This document shows, one piece after another, positions 15,001-30,000 of a stretch of 64,000 nucleotides of DNA. A program made the translations under genes and the position numbers. The notes below the pieces were generated by a model. It was not told the origin of the DNA. It saw nothing but the letters and a program-made list of their open reading frames with translations, and searched no databases. Every line of letters begins with the position of its first letter. Position 1 is the stretch's first letter. This stretch comes from Pardosa pseudoannulata (taxonomy: Eukaryota > Arthropoda > Arachnida > Araneae > Lycosidae): positions 44,455,913-44,519,912 of the forward strand of contig CM063510.1 of assembly GCA_032207245.1 (NCBI GenBank), in the 5' to 3' direction.

Positions 15001-18000
15001 TTTTGCAGCACCCTTGGACATAATTCCTGGGGTGCCATGGAATAACTTTGGGAATAACCAAATTTTTAAGGTCAAGTCTAAGAATTTTCAATTTTCAAGG
15101 TATGATTTCAGTGATTCAATAACATGCTTGCACAAATTATAAGTTAAAAATATTAATTTACATTCTTAAGAAGCAAGGATATGATCCAGTCTAGAATGAG
15201 ATCTAATTTCTACAAAGTAAAGTAAATAATTAACAACTTATGTGAAATATTATAATCATGCAAAGATAAAATTTGCCATGATTTTAGCTTATTACAAGTA
15301 CAGTCAAATTAAAAACTGATATTAATTTAACTGTACTAGCAATGTAGGCTGTTTTTACTTGAAGTATATATTTGCATATATAATATATCTGGAAACTAGT
15401 ACTTAATTTATTTTAAGCATTTAAACTACAAACATCTTAGTTCAAGAAAATAATGACAGAAATTAGTTAAAAATAATAATACAGTAAATGTCTTACCAGT
15501 CTTCCATAAACACCTGTCAAATTTCCATTGGCTTTTTCTTTGGCAAAAGCTTGTAACATACCACTTCTGTGTTTGAAAGTGTTCAGAGAATTCTTAGCTT
15601 CTTCATACTTCAATCGAGTGAGTTTGAGCTTTAAAAAATCATCATCTCAATATAAATAAGTTTAAGAGTTTAAAACATCTGTTATAGAAGTTAAACAAGT
15701 TAAAAACAATATTCTCAAAATAAAAGAATAAAAAAAGAGTGGTCAATGGCAGTTTATATGGTTATTTTTAATCAATAAATAAGTAAACTCTGTAGCAGAA
15801 ACTTTTGTTCCAATCTACGACATCCATTTAATCAAAACCATAATATTTGTCTGTAACCAAAATATGAGATTTTTGTTATAGTGTAAGGGTTTCTATGGTT
15901 CAGAAATTAATAGACTCATGATACAAATCTTGGCGATAAGAAAACACTTAAAATGATTTTTTATGTCCTATTATAACTATCATAACTAAAGCTACTAAGA
16001 ATACAGAAGCTATATTAATGTACTGTAAAATCAACTATATAAAATTTGACTAAAACACATTTTTACAAATTGCATTTCCATCAAAAAGTGTTTTTTAAAT
16101 CTCCAATCAATATAAAGCACTGAAAATGGAAATGTTCTAATAATAACAAAAAGAAGGTTGCATTCTCAAATATATGTAATTTACCATTTCATTGGAAATG
16201 TATGAAATTTCTGGTTTGTTCTATAATTATATTCACAAATTTTGATATTACTGAACTTTTAAATGAATTCAGATATATAGATTTGTAAAGCAGACAAGGA
16301 TTTTCAGAAATTTTGTTTTTATAAAATAGCTAACTAATTGACAATCAGGTTCTGAAATGAAGATTAATTAATTTCAAAATTTCCATTACTTTATAGATTA
16401 CATAACATACCAGTTACATAAACAATTTCAAAAACACAACAACTCATTTCCATAGAATTGAATTAAAGTAACATTTTAATTCAATTAAATATTTTTTTAT
16501 AAACTTAAATACAAGCTTAAACGATCAAAGGACTCAAGCAATATTTTTCAATATCTTACACAGCAGAACTGTTCTGTTTTCCAAGTTTGAACTTAATAAA
16601 ATGTGTTAAAGCATTCAGTTATAGACTGCTTCATTTTTACTCAGTCTAGCTCCAGCAAACTAAATTTCTTGAAATTTTCACTTAATTTAGGATAGTTCTG
16701 AAAGTTCGGGAGATTCAGATTTAGGCTGCAAATGTTCATTGCTCTTCTGCAGTGTAAAGCCCAGATATAGATAGATAGACAAATAGATTAGTAATTCAAA
16801 TCTAAGCATCTCCATTTTAATATCTGATCCACCATGAGAACTAAGTTGCAGAGATAATAAAGTGAAAAAGCAAAAACATCTATGGAGATATTCAAAAGAA
16901 AATAAATAGTTAAAAGCAGTTAAAAGAAAATAATGTTCTTATTACAAAAGAAAATAGTCACAAGTTCATCTTCCTGTTCTCTTCCTAATACTTTATGTAG
17001 GCCTTTATTTTATACACTTGTGACAGATTATATATATTTTTTTTCAAATCAAACATTAAATTCAAATACTCTTTTGAAATAATTAAAAATTAAATAAATA
17101 ATGACAGTACATTAGACATACAATTTATGATGCAAATCCAATCCATACAATTTGTGGATACATATACTAGTTTGTTGGTACCCTAATAGCACACAGGCTT
17201 CACTGGATATTTACCAACTTTTTCAATGTTCAGTTATTATAGAAATAACATCCTGAATGTCAAGGCAATATCCAGTGGAATCTGTGTGCTTGGGAAAAGA
17301 GAGTTTGGGATAATTTGGAAGTCCTTTCTAGCAAATTTGATGTGCTGTGTTAGAAATGGGAACATTTAAATGTCTAAAAAGAACAACATAAATAAACTTA
17401 CTTGGTCTGATAAATATGCCTCCTTCTGTTGAAAATCCGATGTTTGTGTTTTCAATGATTGAAGTTCTGTTTTAAGTGTAGATATCTCTTCTGTCTCCTG
17501 TTCTAAAAGACTGAGAGGAGATTTTCAGAAGGAAAGCATTTTCATCAGGAAATAAAAAGAAAAAAAATAACGATAATCAGGAACAAAAATATATACTTAT
17601 AACTTAAAATAAAAATAAAAAAAAAACAAAAATAAAAAAAAATTATTTCATTATTTTTGTGTTTTGATCTGTATAGTACCCATCCACCCAAATTTGTTAA
17701 ATATAAGAAATCCCAAAAGTTTTATACTTATATATATATACAATATATATGTAATGTATCAAAATTATTACACTTAAATATCTCTCTAAAATCCTCCCTT
17801 TTACTCTTCTCATTCTTTTACATCTATTTTTCCAGCCGTCTAATATCTTAATTAACCAAGAGTACACAGACTTAAAATTCTTTTTATCCATTTCCCAAAG
17901 CTAACTCTGAAATAAATGCTAAATTTTTGTCCACTTGCCATAATTTCCAGCTGTCCCAGGAAAATGGTTGGTTCACTTTTCCGATGATCTAAGTTTTTTT

Positions 18001-21000
18001 CTGATTGAAAAATTACTAACTAAGCTTCTCTCTCTTGGGAATATTCTCAATGTCACCTCAGTGTGGGGCCCAACTCTGCAATCTAGAAATGTTTTCAAGT
18101 ATCACTCATTGCTCTACTATTGGCAGAGAAAGATATCCTTTACCTAGTCTTAAATATAGTAAAGTTCTACCATGGACTCTGCTGTTATTTTAACTGCCAT
18201 TTAATTAAGTTTCTCATTGCCCAGTAAAACCCAGGCAAGTAAAAATAATAAGGGCTAAAAATTTTTTTTATGTGACCAGCGGATTAATTTTGCCCTCATA
18301 TATAAACAGAATATTTTAGGCAAAAATACAACAAAATTAGGATAAAATGATTAAAAACATACATAGTATTTAAAATTCATATAGGTTTGAAAGCTGTACA
18401 GAGCTATAAAATTTACTTAATTTTCATAAATGCAATTCTTTTTTCAGACTTTATGCACACTCTTCAAAGTTGTTAAATTTATAGTGACCCAATTTCCAAG
18501 CATTATGAAATAGAAATAATTTTTTAAAAGGGATTTTGGAACATTTTTTATATTTGAAGCTTCCCCTTCTCAAAGAAAAATAAATGTTAGCTACAAAAAT
18601 TAAATACTTTTACAGTATCACATACTTCTTTGGCTATTCTCTATTCAATAACTTCAAAATAAAATTAAATTAAAGAGGGAATTGTTTCTTATTACCTTAA
18701 TCACAAAATTGTGAAAAATTTTATCCACACATTGAATATAACACTTAATTTGGAAATAAAATCAAAATGTAAATTTAAAGCTAGAAGAAGAATAAAAAGA
18801 ATGCTTTTACAGAAGAAAAAATGTATCAGACAAGAAAAAAATTTTGCCAAACCGAAAAACAATTATATATTTTCCTTTTTTAAAGATTTTATCTGCTCTT
18901 TTTTTATGGCAACAGTTTCGCTATTTGCTCTCTCTTGAATTTGGGATATTTGACTTCCAAGGCTTTTTGCCATTAATTTTTCTTGTCTGAAACTTTGTTT
19001 TTTGTTTATATTTTTTTTTCAAACCTTTAGAATAACAGTACTCTAGAAATTTTGTAGGACATGATTAGTCCTTTCGAGCTTCATAATTTTATAATATCTT
19101 TTATACCATTAAATGCATCAAAAATTATTTGTTCAGAAATTAAATCTCTTTTATCATGTTTTACAATAAGCATTCTGAATTTACAAATCAATCATGTTTT
19201 ATATTAGCACTGCTATGTCCCAGCATTAAAATAATTTTTAGAGCTTTATCGAGAAAACTATATTTTTATAAATTAATCAAAATATTTTCCAAAAGTGGTC
19301 AATTTGTTGAATTTGTGTCTAGAGTAATCTTTAAAACTGTCTGATTGGCTACAGATTTTATTAAACTCGTTATTAGCTTTATTAGCAGTTGCACCATCAA
19401 TCGATTTCTTTTTAAAATAGGTAGTAACCTATTAACTCTCATTTTACTCTAGTTCTCATTTTTAGAGACTAATAGATAAGAATGATATTGCATCTGTTAA
19501 AGGAAATAAAGCAATTGTTTTAAAAATTTCAAAATAAATTGACTTTATAATTAGCTAGCAAAATCCAGTAAAAAATTTCTCATTATTCTAATCTTTTTAA
19601 ATTTTTCAGGTCTATAGCCACCCTAATTTATGAATTTTATACATTATTCTTTAGATATAAGCATTATGTTCCTTATGATACACAATTCTTGATATACAGT
19701 TCCACTGCCCTCTAACTTTTTTTTTTTTTTGGGGGGGGGGGAATAATACAGCACACAGCAATTATGTGTAATTGAAGATTTATATTTATGGCCAATATTC
19801 AATATGACTATATGGCATCTAAATTTGAGTCAGTAAAACAGGCAGTATAAAGTATTTAACATGTTATTCTTTAAGCATTATTTTCTTAAAATAAGTTTGA
19901 ATTATTTATGTTTCCAGTCTCAAAATCAAATACAAAGATTTAAAGTTTTATAAAATGTGTGGTAAAATAGTAAACTCACAGTGTTTCCTCTTTCGCACAC
20001 TTTTCAGACTGTTCACAAGTGGAAATCATATCAGACAGTGCCTGCTTTTCTTTTTTCTCTCCACTTAAATAGATATCCCGTTCAGATTGTTTAAGATCCA
20101 TCTAAAAAAGAAGAATTTTGAACTATAAATAAAACTATTATAGAAATATACATGGATACAACAACATAAAAATACAACAAACCTAAAAATTAATATTGTT
20201 CACCACTAGAACATCAGGTAGTGAAAATATTAGAACATTTCAAATAAAACTTATGCCCTTTTAATTGTCATATGTTAAGTGAATAAACATATTTAATTCA
20301 CTAACTTTTAATGTTTTAGATATTTTATACATATTAACTGTTGATAAACCAGATGAAATATTAAGTTTTTTTTTAAGAAATATTTAATAACAAACTTTCT
20401 AAACAATAAAAGTTAACACAAAGTTTTGATAACAGATATTTAATTGTGGTCCACTTGACAATTGTATACTCATTTTATTTTCAGTATGATCCTTCAGAAA
20501 TTTCAAATTAAAACTACTGTACAAACAGAAAAAAACCTAAAAGTGAAATGTTTTCTTGTTTAATAGGGTTTAAAATAAACATAACACTTCTGATTTCATA
20601 TGGTTTCTTCCAAACAATATTATACCTAATACATCTGACATTGTTCAGATAATAATCTTAGTAAATTATGGTGTAATAGGTTAATTATCCAGGCTGTAAT
20701 GACTTGAATGCTACAACTATTGACACGAGCCACAACTAGTTTCATAGTACAAATTATTTAATATTTACAGAATTATATATACATGTGCGTACATTAAAAA
20801 AATTTACACATATGAGAGTAAGATTAAAAATTGGACCTCAACTTTGAGAGAAAACCACTCTTATGAAAAAATCGTAGATAAGCACAACTACAAAAAATAA
20901 ACCTCTCTTGAAAAAAAAGAGAGGAGAACAACCTAGAACACAACTTTAAAACCAATCTTTCTTGGGGAAAAAAAAAAAAAAAATCGTAGACAAGCACAAC

Positions 21001-24000
21001 TTCAAGATATAAACCTCTCTCGAAAAAAATTACAGACCAGCTATCTGCATCATCCCCCTACCCCTTTTAAACTTCATTCCACGAGCTGTCCAGGAAACAC
21101 CCACTCAAAGGAGATTTGCCAATCCTGGCCCAAAAAGGCAGTTGTTGACCAGAAACACCTCTCCATTATTGACTAAATAATGGAGACAGTATATCTGACC
21201 TCCATAGGTCCTTCCACCAGCATCGGCATGGATGACAAGGCTTCCAAAAGCTTTTGAAGAGCCCAGCCATAGAAATCATACAGACATAAAGTCTGAAATT
21301 TGTGTCATGATGAATTTGGCTTTGTCACTTTCACCTGCAATTGCATCCATCACACAGATACACAATAACGTGTTGACAATACATTCCTTTTGATACATTC
21401 CTGATCGTTTTGCAGCAATAGGACTGGAAAACAGATTTTCTTTCTAATGCTGATAAATGTTTAGATGCTACACCTTATATATTGAAATTTTATTACTTAT
21501 TAATAAATATCAAAGTATAATTATAATACAAAATAAATTATAAGAGTTCAGTATTTTTTTTTAAACATTTAAAGTAAAGATTAATTTTTTAAAATTAAGT
21601 ATACCACCCAAACTCAAAGTTTGTGTGTCCTTTCATTATTACGAAGTTTGAACTCCTCCAGATGATGCAATGAAATCTGACTTTGCAAAGAGATGTTGAA
21701 TTCTTCAGCAGTAATTATTCTAAATAATAAAAATCTGATGTGGACACCACATGACTTCCTTGTATGCCTATTAAATTATAACATATTATTACTTTGTATA
21801 ATGCTTCATCAGATTTATCAATTGCACATTTTCTCCAATGTTCTAAGTTAATTTTGTGTCTCAAGGTAACAGTGTTGTCTGGGCAGAGCTCAAGTACTGT
21901 CATCTGGCAGTGGTATGCAATATTCATTATATTCGGATTTTCCATTTTATAGCCATTTTTTCTTCAATCAAAAATTTTCACGATTACCATGTTTCCTTTA
22001 AGCTGTATCAGGAAATAACCATAAAAACTTTAAATTATTCTTAAATAATAGATTTTTTTCTTTGATTATCTAAAAATTGACTTTGAGAGCAAATTGAAAT
22101 CAAAAATGGAAGTACACAACTAAATATTATAACAGACTTAAATACAAAATTTTAACATTTTTTATCGTTAATCATTTCTTATCAATTGTTTTAGAGTTAT
22201 GCCCAGCAGCATTAACAGCTGATATATTAAAATTTTCCATTACATAGAACAAAAAATTTCAATACAGATGGCAATCAAAAGAAGAACTGGATGTTATAAT
22301 AGTCCTTAATACGAAAACTCATTCTATAGCTAATTGTTTTTGAGTTATGTGAAATATGCATACATGTACAGACATCAAGATAAAATTACTTACAATGTGC
22401 TTAGGGATGGTCAAAATGAATATTTAAAGTTCCCTTGTATGAGCATACAAATATAACACTGAAACTTGTTAAAAATTCAGGCATAGTTAGAATTAGTATT
22501 TCAACTGAAATCTTCTTATCTGGTATTACAACTTGTTACAAGGCAGCCTCTATCACAACAGCTGCCTGCTGTCTCTACTCTAAAGTCAAACCTTTCTAGT
22601 TCAGATTTCTCAATTCTTTAAAGTCTAACGACTCATTCAGTCCATTTTTCTCTAAATCTTCCTTTTCTTCTGTTGTTAAAAATATTACGCTTTGTTATTT
22701 CTTTAATCCCACTCTTCTCATTTTCCATTGAAATCTAAATACTGAAAATTCTTACAATACTTCCTTTACTTTGTACAAGGAAGTAAAAAGTGAAAACAGC
22801 TTTCCTCAATACATTTTACTCATTTTTTACAGATATGCATTCAGTTTTAAAAGATCCTAGGTTCCAAAAAGGTTGGTCTTTTTGAAATCTATGAAAAAAA
22901 GTGATAAAAAAAAAGTCTATCCAGTACTGTGGCATTAATTAATAGACCTCCCAGTTTAGCTATGATTCTCAAATGGTTAAGAACTACTGTGTCAGACCCA
23001 TAAAATATGCACTACATAAGACAAGATGAAAAAGACATACCTCTGATTTTAAGTTATCGACTTGCTTCTGCATCTTGATTAATTCTGCTTCTAATTTATC
23101 CTTTTTTTCCTGAAGTAAATTGGTTTCTTTTTGTGCAGAGTCCATCACCTATCATAAAAATTCAAGCATATATTCAAGCATATGTAGTCAAATTACTGTA
23201 AAATTAAAAGAGTAAAATAAATAAATAAAATAAAAAATAAAAGGGAAAGGGTAAAAAGAGCCATACATAAAAAAACAAAATGAAAAAAAGTTTGGATTAT
23301 ATAAACTTGATTTTTAAATCTTCATATTGAATATTAAGGACTGATCTTTTTATTGTTTATATTTATTTATCTGTATCTATCAACAAGCCATTTGAAATAA
23401 TTCCAATAGATTGGGGTCTTTCTCATTAAAAATAACTTATATATTTTATTTAGGTCTTTAAAAAATTTAAGAAATTAAGAACATACTGTTTTCAGTAGCA
23501 AACTTTAAAGACATTTCTGGCAGTCTCAGCTATTTAATTATTCAACACTAATTGAAAAATAACCTGTTTCATAGTCAGCTGAAACAAGATATATACTTAA
23601 TGGTGGCTGGCCACACAGATCATGGGTAGTGAAGATTTTAATACTGAGATAAATAAAAGATTATTTTTAAATCTAAAATAAACTAGACTGAATTTTTATA
23701 AAAAATATTATATATATTTAAGGTGCATGTAAACTGCATATTAATATGTCGACATATTTTTCCAAAGTCAGAAAAAGAAATAGAACATAAAAATCAACTT
23801 CAAAGAAATTTGTATATTTACATTATCCTAGAGAGGATATAAAAGCAAAAGAGAATCAAATCTCACAGACAATGTAGTATTAGCAGTAAAACTTCATTAA
23901 ACTTTCATTGTGATATCAAAGTCATACAACTTAGTAAATGTTAAAAAACTGAATTCTAGGTTGTTACTGTTGTAACAAATTTAAAAAAGAAACCTGACAT

Positions 24001-27000
24001 TTGCAAGAGTGTTTGTGCCCCCCCCCCCCATAAAAAAAAAAATCACTGGAAAATTTTTTGCAACTTATACATTAAGAGGAATATAAAAACAAGTATCAGT
24101 GAACAACATTTTGGAAGTGGAAAAATTAAATCACTTTTACAAAAATAATAGAATTTAAATTTTTTAAAGATATAAAAGTATATTAAACACATTTAAAAAA
24201 GATTGAACTTTACTTTGAAAAAAAAATTAAATAAAAAGACTTAAGTTACTAGAATTACTTCTTTAAATAGACAGAGACAATTTTTCTTGTTAACTAATAT
24301 AAAAGCAGGCTTGCTTGAACACTACCTGTACTTTATATACAATAAAACTGGTGTGTCTTGTACTGTCATAAAACTGTAACAGCTGTTATATGGTGTCACT
24401 AATGTCATGACTTTCATCCCTAAGCCCGTCTCCCTCCCCCCCCCCCCAAAAAAAGAAAAAATTCAAATGACTCTTTCCTTCTTGCAGTATCTTCCTGCGG
24501 TAGCAGCAAAATAGTTTATTAAGATTTAACTGGTATTTAAAGGTTTGAAGTCTAACACACCACAGGAATTGGGGGAGGGGGATTATTTGAAGAATTACAG
24601 AGGATGTTCTGTATTTTTCATTTTAGTTTTAAACTAAAGAAGAGAAAGGAGAAAGGGGGAAAATCATAATTTTATTTCTCTGAATATTCAGACATGGTTA
24701 GTGAAAGGTTTCCAGAATTCTGGGTTTTCAGTGGCACACAAACATCCCTGGACCCGAAGATCAGAGCAAATTAAACAATATCATGTCTCAGCTTATGAGC
24801 AATCAGTTAACTATTGCAAACCTCAAGAATAAATTCTTTTTGACTCATGAAAAAAACTGCTCCAAGTTCTTCAAAACATGAAAAGAAAATCATTTTTGCT
24901 AGAGGAAAATACAAATAATTCATAATTAGCAATTAAGTATAGAAAATCAACTGAAACATCAGTTCAAATATAAAATACATGGGGCAATATTTTTTAAAAA
25001 ATAAAGCAATATTTTTTAAAAAATTTTGCTCCACGAAATCTGTTAGAAATCCTAGATTCCTAGAAATCTATTTTACATTTTTACATCATCAGTCTCAATT
25101 GGTTAATGTATGTTACCAACAAAAAACCCATGTGACATTTCTTTTTAAAATTTTATGTGAATTCATCACTGATTCTTTTCATTTCTCTGCTAAGATTATA
25201 TCAGGTTTATCCTCTGATAGAGGATTTGTAAAGAGAAAAAAATTATAGGAATTCACTGTCCCTTCTAAACATATGGCGAGCAGAGAATTGTCTATAACAA
25301 GATATTATGCAGGTATATACAGATGTTAGATGAAGTTGTTTCTTATATTTTTACCTAATCATTTTATAAACATAATGGATGATTTGAAATGTACCCTAGA
25401 AGTGGATCTTACTGTCTAACAGTGAGTTTTTGTATCCCCCCCTCCTGCTTTACTGTTTATTTACAATTAAGAAGACTTGCCAGAATGATGCTTGTCTGCA
25501 GAAGATTACTGGTGACCTCTTAGCTACATAACAAAGAAGAGTTCATAAAAATATAGATTTAAAAGAAAAAAATAAATTTTACCACGCTTTTATTTAAAAA
25601 TTGTTAATTTAAATCAGGTTCTGGAATTTCAATGCTAAGCTTCTTTGCAAATGCTAAGATAGAAGTTACTGTGCCTTTTAATGATGCTTGGGGAGGTTTC
25701 TATTCGTGCACTAAGAAATCATACTTAAAAGATTCACAAAGTGTAAAAAAAAAAAAAAAAAAAAAAAAGACTTAATTATAATTTTTTAAAAATCCAGTGA
25801 TATAAATAAATAAACCATGTAACAAAGTGAAACTGTGTGAAATAGTATATAACAGTCTTAAATTTTACAAGGGAGTTTTGGTTTTACTTGTTCTAGAGTT
25901 TGAGAAAGATAATTAAAGAATAATGAATTTTTATACCCAACTTATTTTACGTGTAACCAATCTGAAAATTCAGACTGTTATTAGTAATATATGTATGTAA
26001 ATGAGGTTAAAATATCAAAGAAAACTATATTTTAAGAACTATTAATTATTAACTCTTCAGCCTTCCCATGAGAAAATATATTAGTATCAAAGCTTTAAAT
26101 TTCATACATCTAACTGAAAATACGACTAAGTTCTAGATGCAACACCAAATTATTTATGCCTCAAATATAGTTAGTTCATTGTGCATCACATGTGATATAC
26201 AAGTATATAAAGCATTAGATGTGTTTGTTTATTATATATCATGTACAGGATGGGCAAAGGGTTAATGATTTAAATATAAGAGTTATTAAAAATGTCCTAT
26301 GAACATCCCTTTTATGAACAATCATTTTAATTTATAACATATTTTTCAGCCTTTGATGTAAAATTTAGTTGTTATACTAAACTGCCATGAAAATATGAAA
26401 AGAATTTATAAATGAAACCAACATATTTTGCATTTTAAACCATTAATTTTAAGTAACTTTTGGTTTATATGCTATAAATAAATGGCTGATAAATTTCAGA
26501 CAGAAAAGACAATTAGAAATTTGTCAGGAATGTTTCAAGTATGCTTAAAATAGAAAATTGTTTTTTAAATTTGAAATTTATATTCATAATAGTTCTGTAT
26601 TTTGTGGAAGCAATTATATTTATTACAAAATGCAGGATGTAATGCAGCCATTTTTGCTTTTCATTCTTAATTATATATTACAATTCAATAAGATAGAAAT
26701 ATCAAATTTTCAATTCTCTACTTACTTTTTTAGGTTCTTACCCTCCCAATAAATAACTAATATAAGCATGATGCTGGAATTGTCAGAAAATTTTCTTATG
26801 AGCTACTGACAAGGTGCTAGCATTTTACAATCAATGATTTGAAGATAACTGCCTTACGGCATTCTCTTAAAATGCTAGTCGCTACAGAAAAGGCAACACT
26901 ATCCTGTATAGTATGAAGTTATTTTTCTTTTGACTATATCTTTTCTTTATATACCAGAAAATTGCAATGCTGTGATTTATTAGATATATGCTAGTAGACG

Positions 27001-30000
27001 AATGAAAGCTTAATTTGTAGGAAACATAAAAGACTTAAATTGAAGTTTGCATTTTCAGTATGAAATTTCTATTTTCTTAATTCTAAATTCATTCAAGATT
27101 GAAAAACAAACTATTAAAATTAAATATTTTATTTTATAATTTACAAGTGAAGAACATACTTTGCTCTCGTTCCATTCACAAAAATTAATTATATCATCAA
27201 AATTTGTTTTGGAATAATATTTGTCACAGAAGCTGGAGAGATTAGTAATTCCTTTAAAGATCTGAAATAATTTTCATTATATTTTAATGCATTTACATTT
27301 TCTTAGAAATCTTAATTGCTTAAGATATATTGTGAAAGAAAAAGTAACTATTCTTTAAATAATAATTATAAAAACAAATCTTATGAGAGTACAAATTACC
27401 AAAAAATTAGAAGACTATTGCATTTATCTTGTAAAAGTTCAAACATATTTTTATTCTTGTATCATAAAAAAAAAATGTGCAAATCTCTCTTATTAAACTT
27501 TAAAAAAGTCTTTAAAACTTTGTAAAGCAAATTTCTTATCAATGACTTAAACTGAACAAAATGGTATTTAAAATGTTTGGCTCGGTATGCTACAGTCAAT
27601 TTATAGCAACACAAGGACTAAATTAGAGCAGGACTTACTACTTAAAGTAACTCTGCCCAAGCCGGTCCCAAGCCCGGTTGTAAAAAGAGGAGGGTGTCTA
27701 AAGACTGGGACATAGCCTTTCCCATGTCAGATTGTCTAAGGCACCAGATAGGACGGCTTATGCCAGATTGTCTGGTCCTGGGTAGGATGACTGGGACTGG
27801 TAAAAGGCAACCCATTTCCAAGGTGTGGACACCGTGCTGATGAGATATGAGCCATGGCACATGGCAACCGGGGTTAAAGGTTGTCGCTAACGGTTCACCT
27901 CATGGAGTGGCGAACCACGTTATATTTTAGCCTTCCACCTGTACGAGGGTCCATACAGGTGGTGATTGATGCTTACCCTCAGTATACCTATGCATTATGG
28001 GTAATTACAAAAGAGATGGTGGCAAACACCTTAAAACCAAGACAGATACAGATGCTGTTGTGCCCGAACAGGGCCTCTCATCTGTAGCTGCCTCCACTTC
28101 AAAAGTGTCTGGATCTGCAGGTGCCGCTCCGGCAGCCCGCGGGACAGATACAATTCCTAAGACCACTGCAGGCACCTCCTCGGAGGTCCGCAGTGGCACA
28201 TCATCTGGCCAGAGTATTCCACTCTCCAAACGACAACTTAAGAGGTTGCGGAAGAAAGCTCGCGACAGCGAAGGACCAGAAGCAGCCAAGAAAAGGAGTA
28301 GGGAGGACACTACCACTCCTTCCCCAAGTGTGAAGGGCCCAGCCAAAAGACCTAGAACGGATGTTCCGACCCCGAAGTCCTACAGCCAGGCCATCACATT
28401 GATTAGAATGGCAGTGATGAAGTCACACCCTTCACAGAAGCTGAGTTCTGCGGAAGTCAAGATCATTCATAGGCTTATGGATGAAGCTATTGACAACCTC
28501 TCGGAAGCCTCTGAGTTTGAGGGCCCCCAGATTGAGTCTAGCAGCTTGATCGGTGGTGCCCTTATCCTTAGTTGTGCCACCAAGGGGTCCGTAGACTGGC
28601 TCAAACAGTTCTTAACCAGTGAAAAGCTCACTGAGATGGGAGTTGTATTTCTCCCAGCCTCAAGTTTGCCCAAGCCAGTGAAAATTGCCTTTAAAACCAA
28701 GGACATTGACACCACCGATTCAGACAGACTGCTTCGACGTCTCTGGATGTTGAACAGGGGTCTGAACACAGGTGAGTGGCGAGTGCTCCACAGGTCCATC
28801 GTAGCAAGCACATATGCAAGATGGATCTTCGAGGTTGACCAGGAGTCAGCCGAGTTTATTACGAAGAAGGGGATGAAGCTGTTCGCAGGTTCTCATGGTT
28901 GTGGCACTGTGAAGATCCTGCACGACCCCAAGACCAAGGCTGTTCCTGATAAGGGATCGCCTGGAGAAACTTCTGACTCCGGAGGAAGAAGGGACTCTGG
29001 GTGAGACCTTAAATATGGACACCTCGGAAGCTCCCCATGAGGTTTCCCATGAGACCGGAATGGAGGAGGAATGCCAGGAAGAGGACGGGGCAGCTGCCGC
29101 AGAGTCTTCCGGGGTAAGTGATACATCATCTTGTATTCTGGGAAGTCCCTCTGTCGGATCCTGTGGGTCGCTTTCGGGACAAATTGATCTTCTCAATCCG
29201 TTTACGTCCGGAAGTGATCCGAAGGGTACCATCAAGGGCAGCCCAATGCCAGGTGAAGAAGAATCTCATCTGGCATAATGTGTTGGCACATTTGCCTTTT
29301 TAAGACCTTAATAGCAGGTCATTACAAAATTGTGCAGATTAACCAGCACCATAGTCAGTCAGCAACTGCCTTGCTTAACAAGGAGCTGACAGAAGGGAGA
29401 ATAGATATTGCCTTGGTGCAAGAGCCTTGGATCAATAAGGGTAAAATCCTTAGTCTGGGCAATTGCGGCAACCTACTCTCTGATCGCTCTTGCAACAAGC
29501 CAAGAGCCTGTATTATTGTCAATAAGACAATAAAGGTACTCTGCATGGCAGATTATCTAGATGGGGATAATGTCGCCATTAAGATATACAGTAAAGATGG
29601 AGATATCTGTCTTATGTCTGCATATCTTCCCTATGAGGAAGAAATTCCTCTCACGCCTCTTGCTAGGAATCTGGTGCAGAAATGCACTAGGTCCAGCTTG
29701 AGGCTTATTGTGGGTTGTGATGTCAATGCACACCACATAGTTTGGGGCAGCAGTGACTGCAACAGAAGAGGTGAGGCACTCTTAGAATTTATTCTGTGTA
29801 ATAATTTGAATATCCTCAATGTAGGCAATAAGCCTACTTTTGTTACTAAGAACAGGAAGGAAGTTATCGACATTACTTTTTGTAATGGTAGAGCTTCGAA
29901 CCTGGTTAGTAACTGGCATGTTTCCGATCAGGTCATGTTATCTGATCACAAACTAATCTTGATGAATCTTACAGGTCCTGCAATAACATCTATGCAGGTC

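Larger units (their letters stand above)
20102..23040. other. SMC4 intron 10
   Basis: 2.9 kb. Contains a tandem pair of about 100-bp units (20838-21035) and decayed coding-like sequence on the minus strand (21040-21945). The rest is AT-rich and featureless. Confidence 0.6.

Noticed and set aside
21856..22044. Plus-strand frame overlapping the coding-like minus-strand segment
   Set aside because: Appears to be the antisense shadow of the minus-strand frame.
24979..25248. 89-codon plus-strand frame
   Set aside because: Composition is Phe/Lys/Ile-rich as expected from AT-rich intron sequence; no motif and no homology recognised.
27834..27842. CTGATGAG in the LINE 5' UTR, resembling a hammerhead ribozyme core
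   Set aside because: No matching GAAA segment or stems at the required positions were found.
28005..28346. Minus-strand frames overlapping LINE ORF1 and ORF2
   Set aside because: Shadows of the plus-strand LINE coding sequence.
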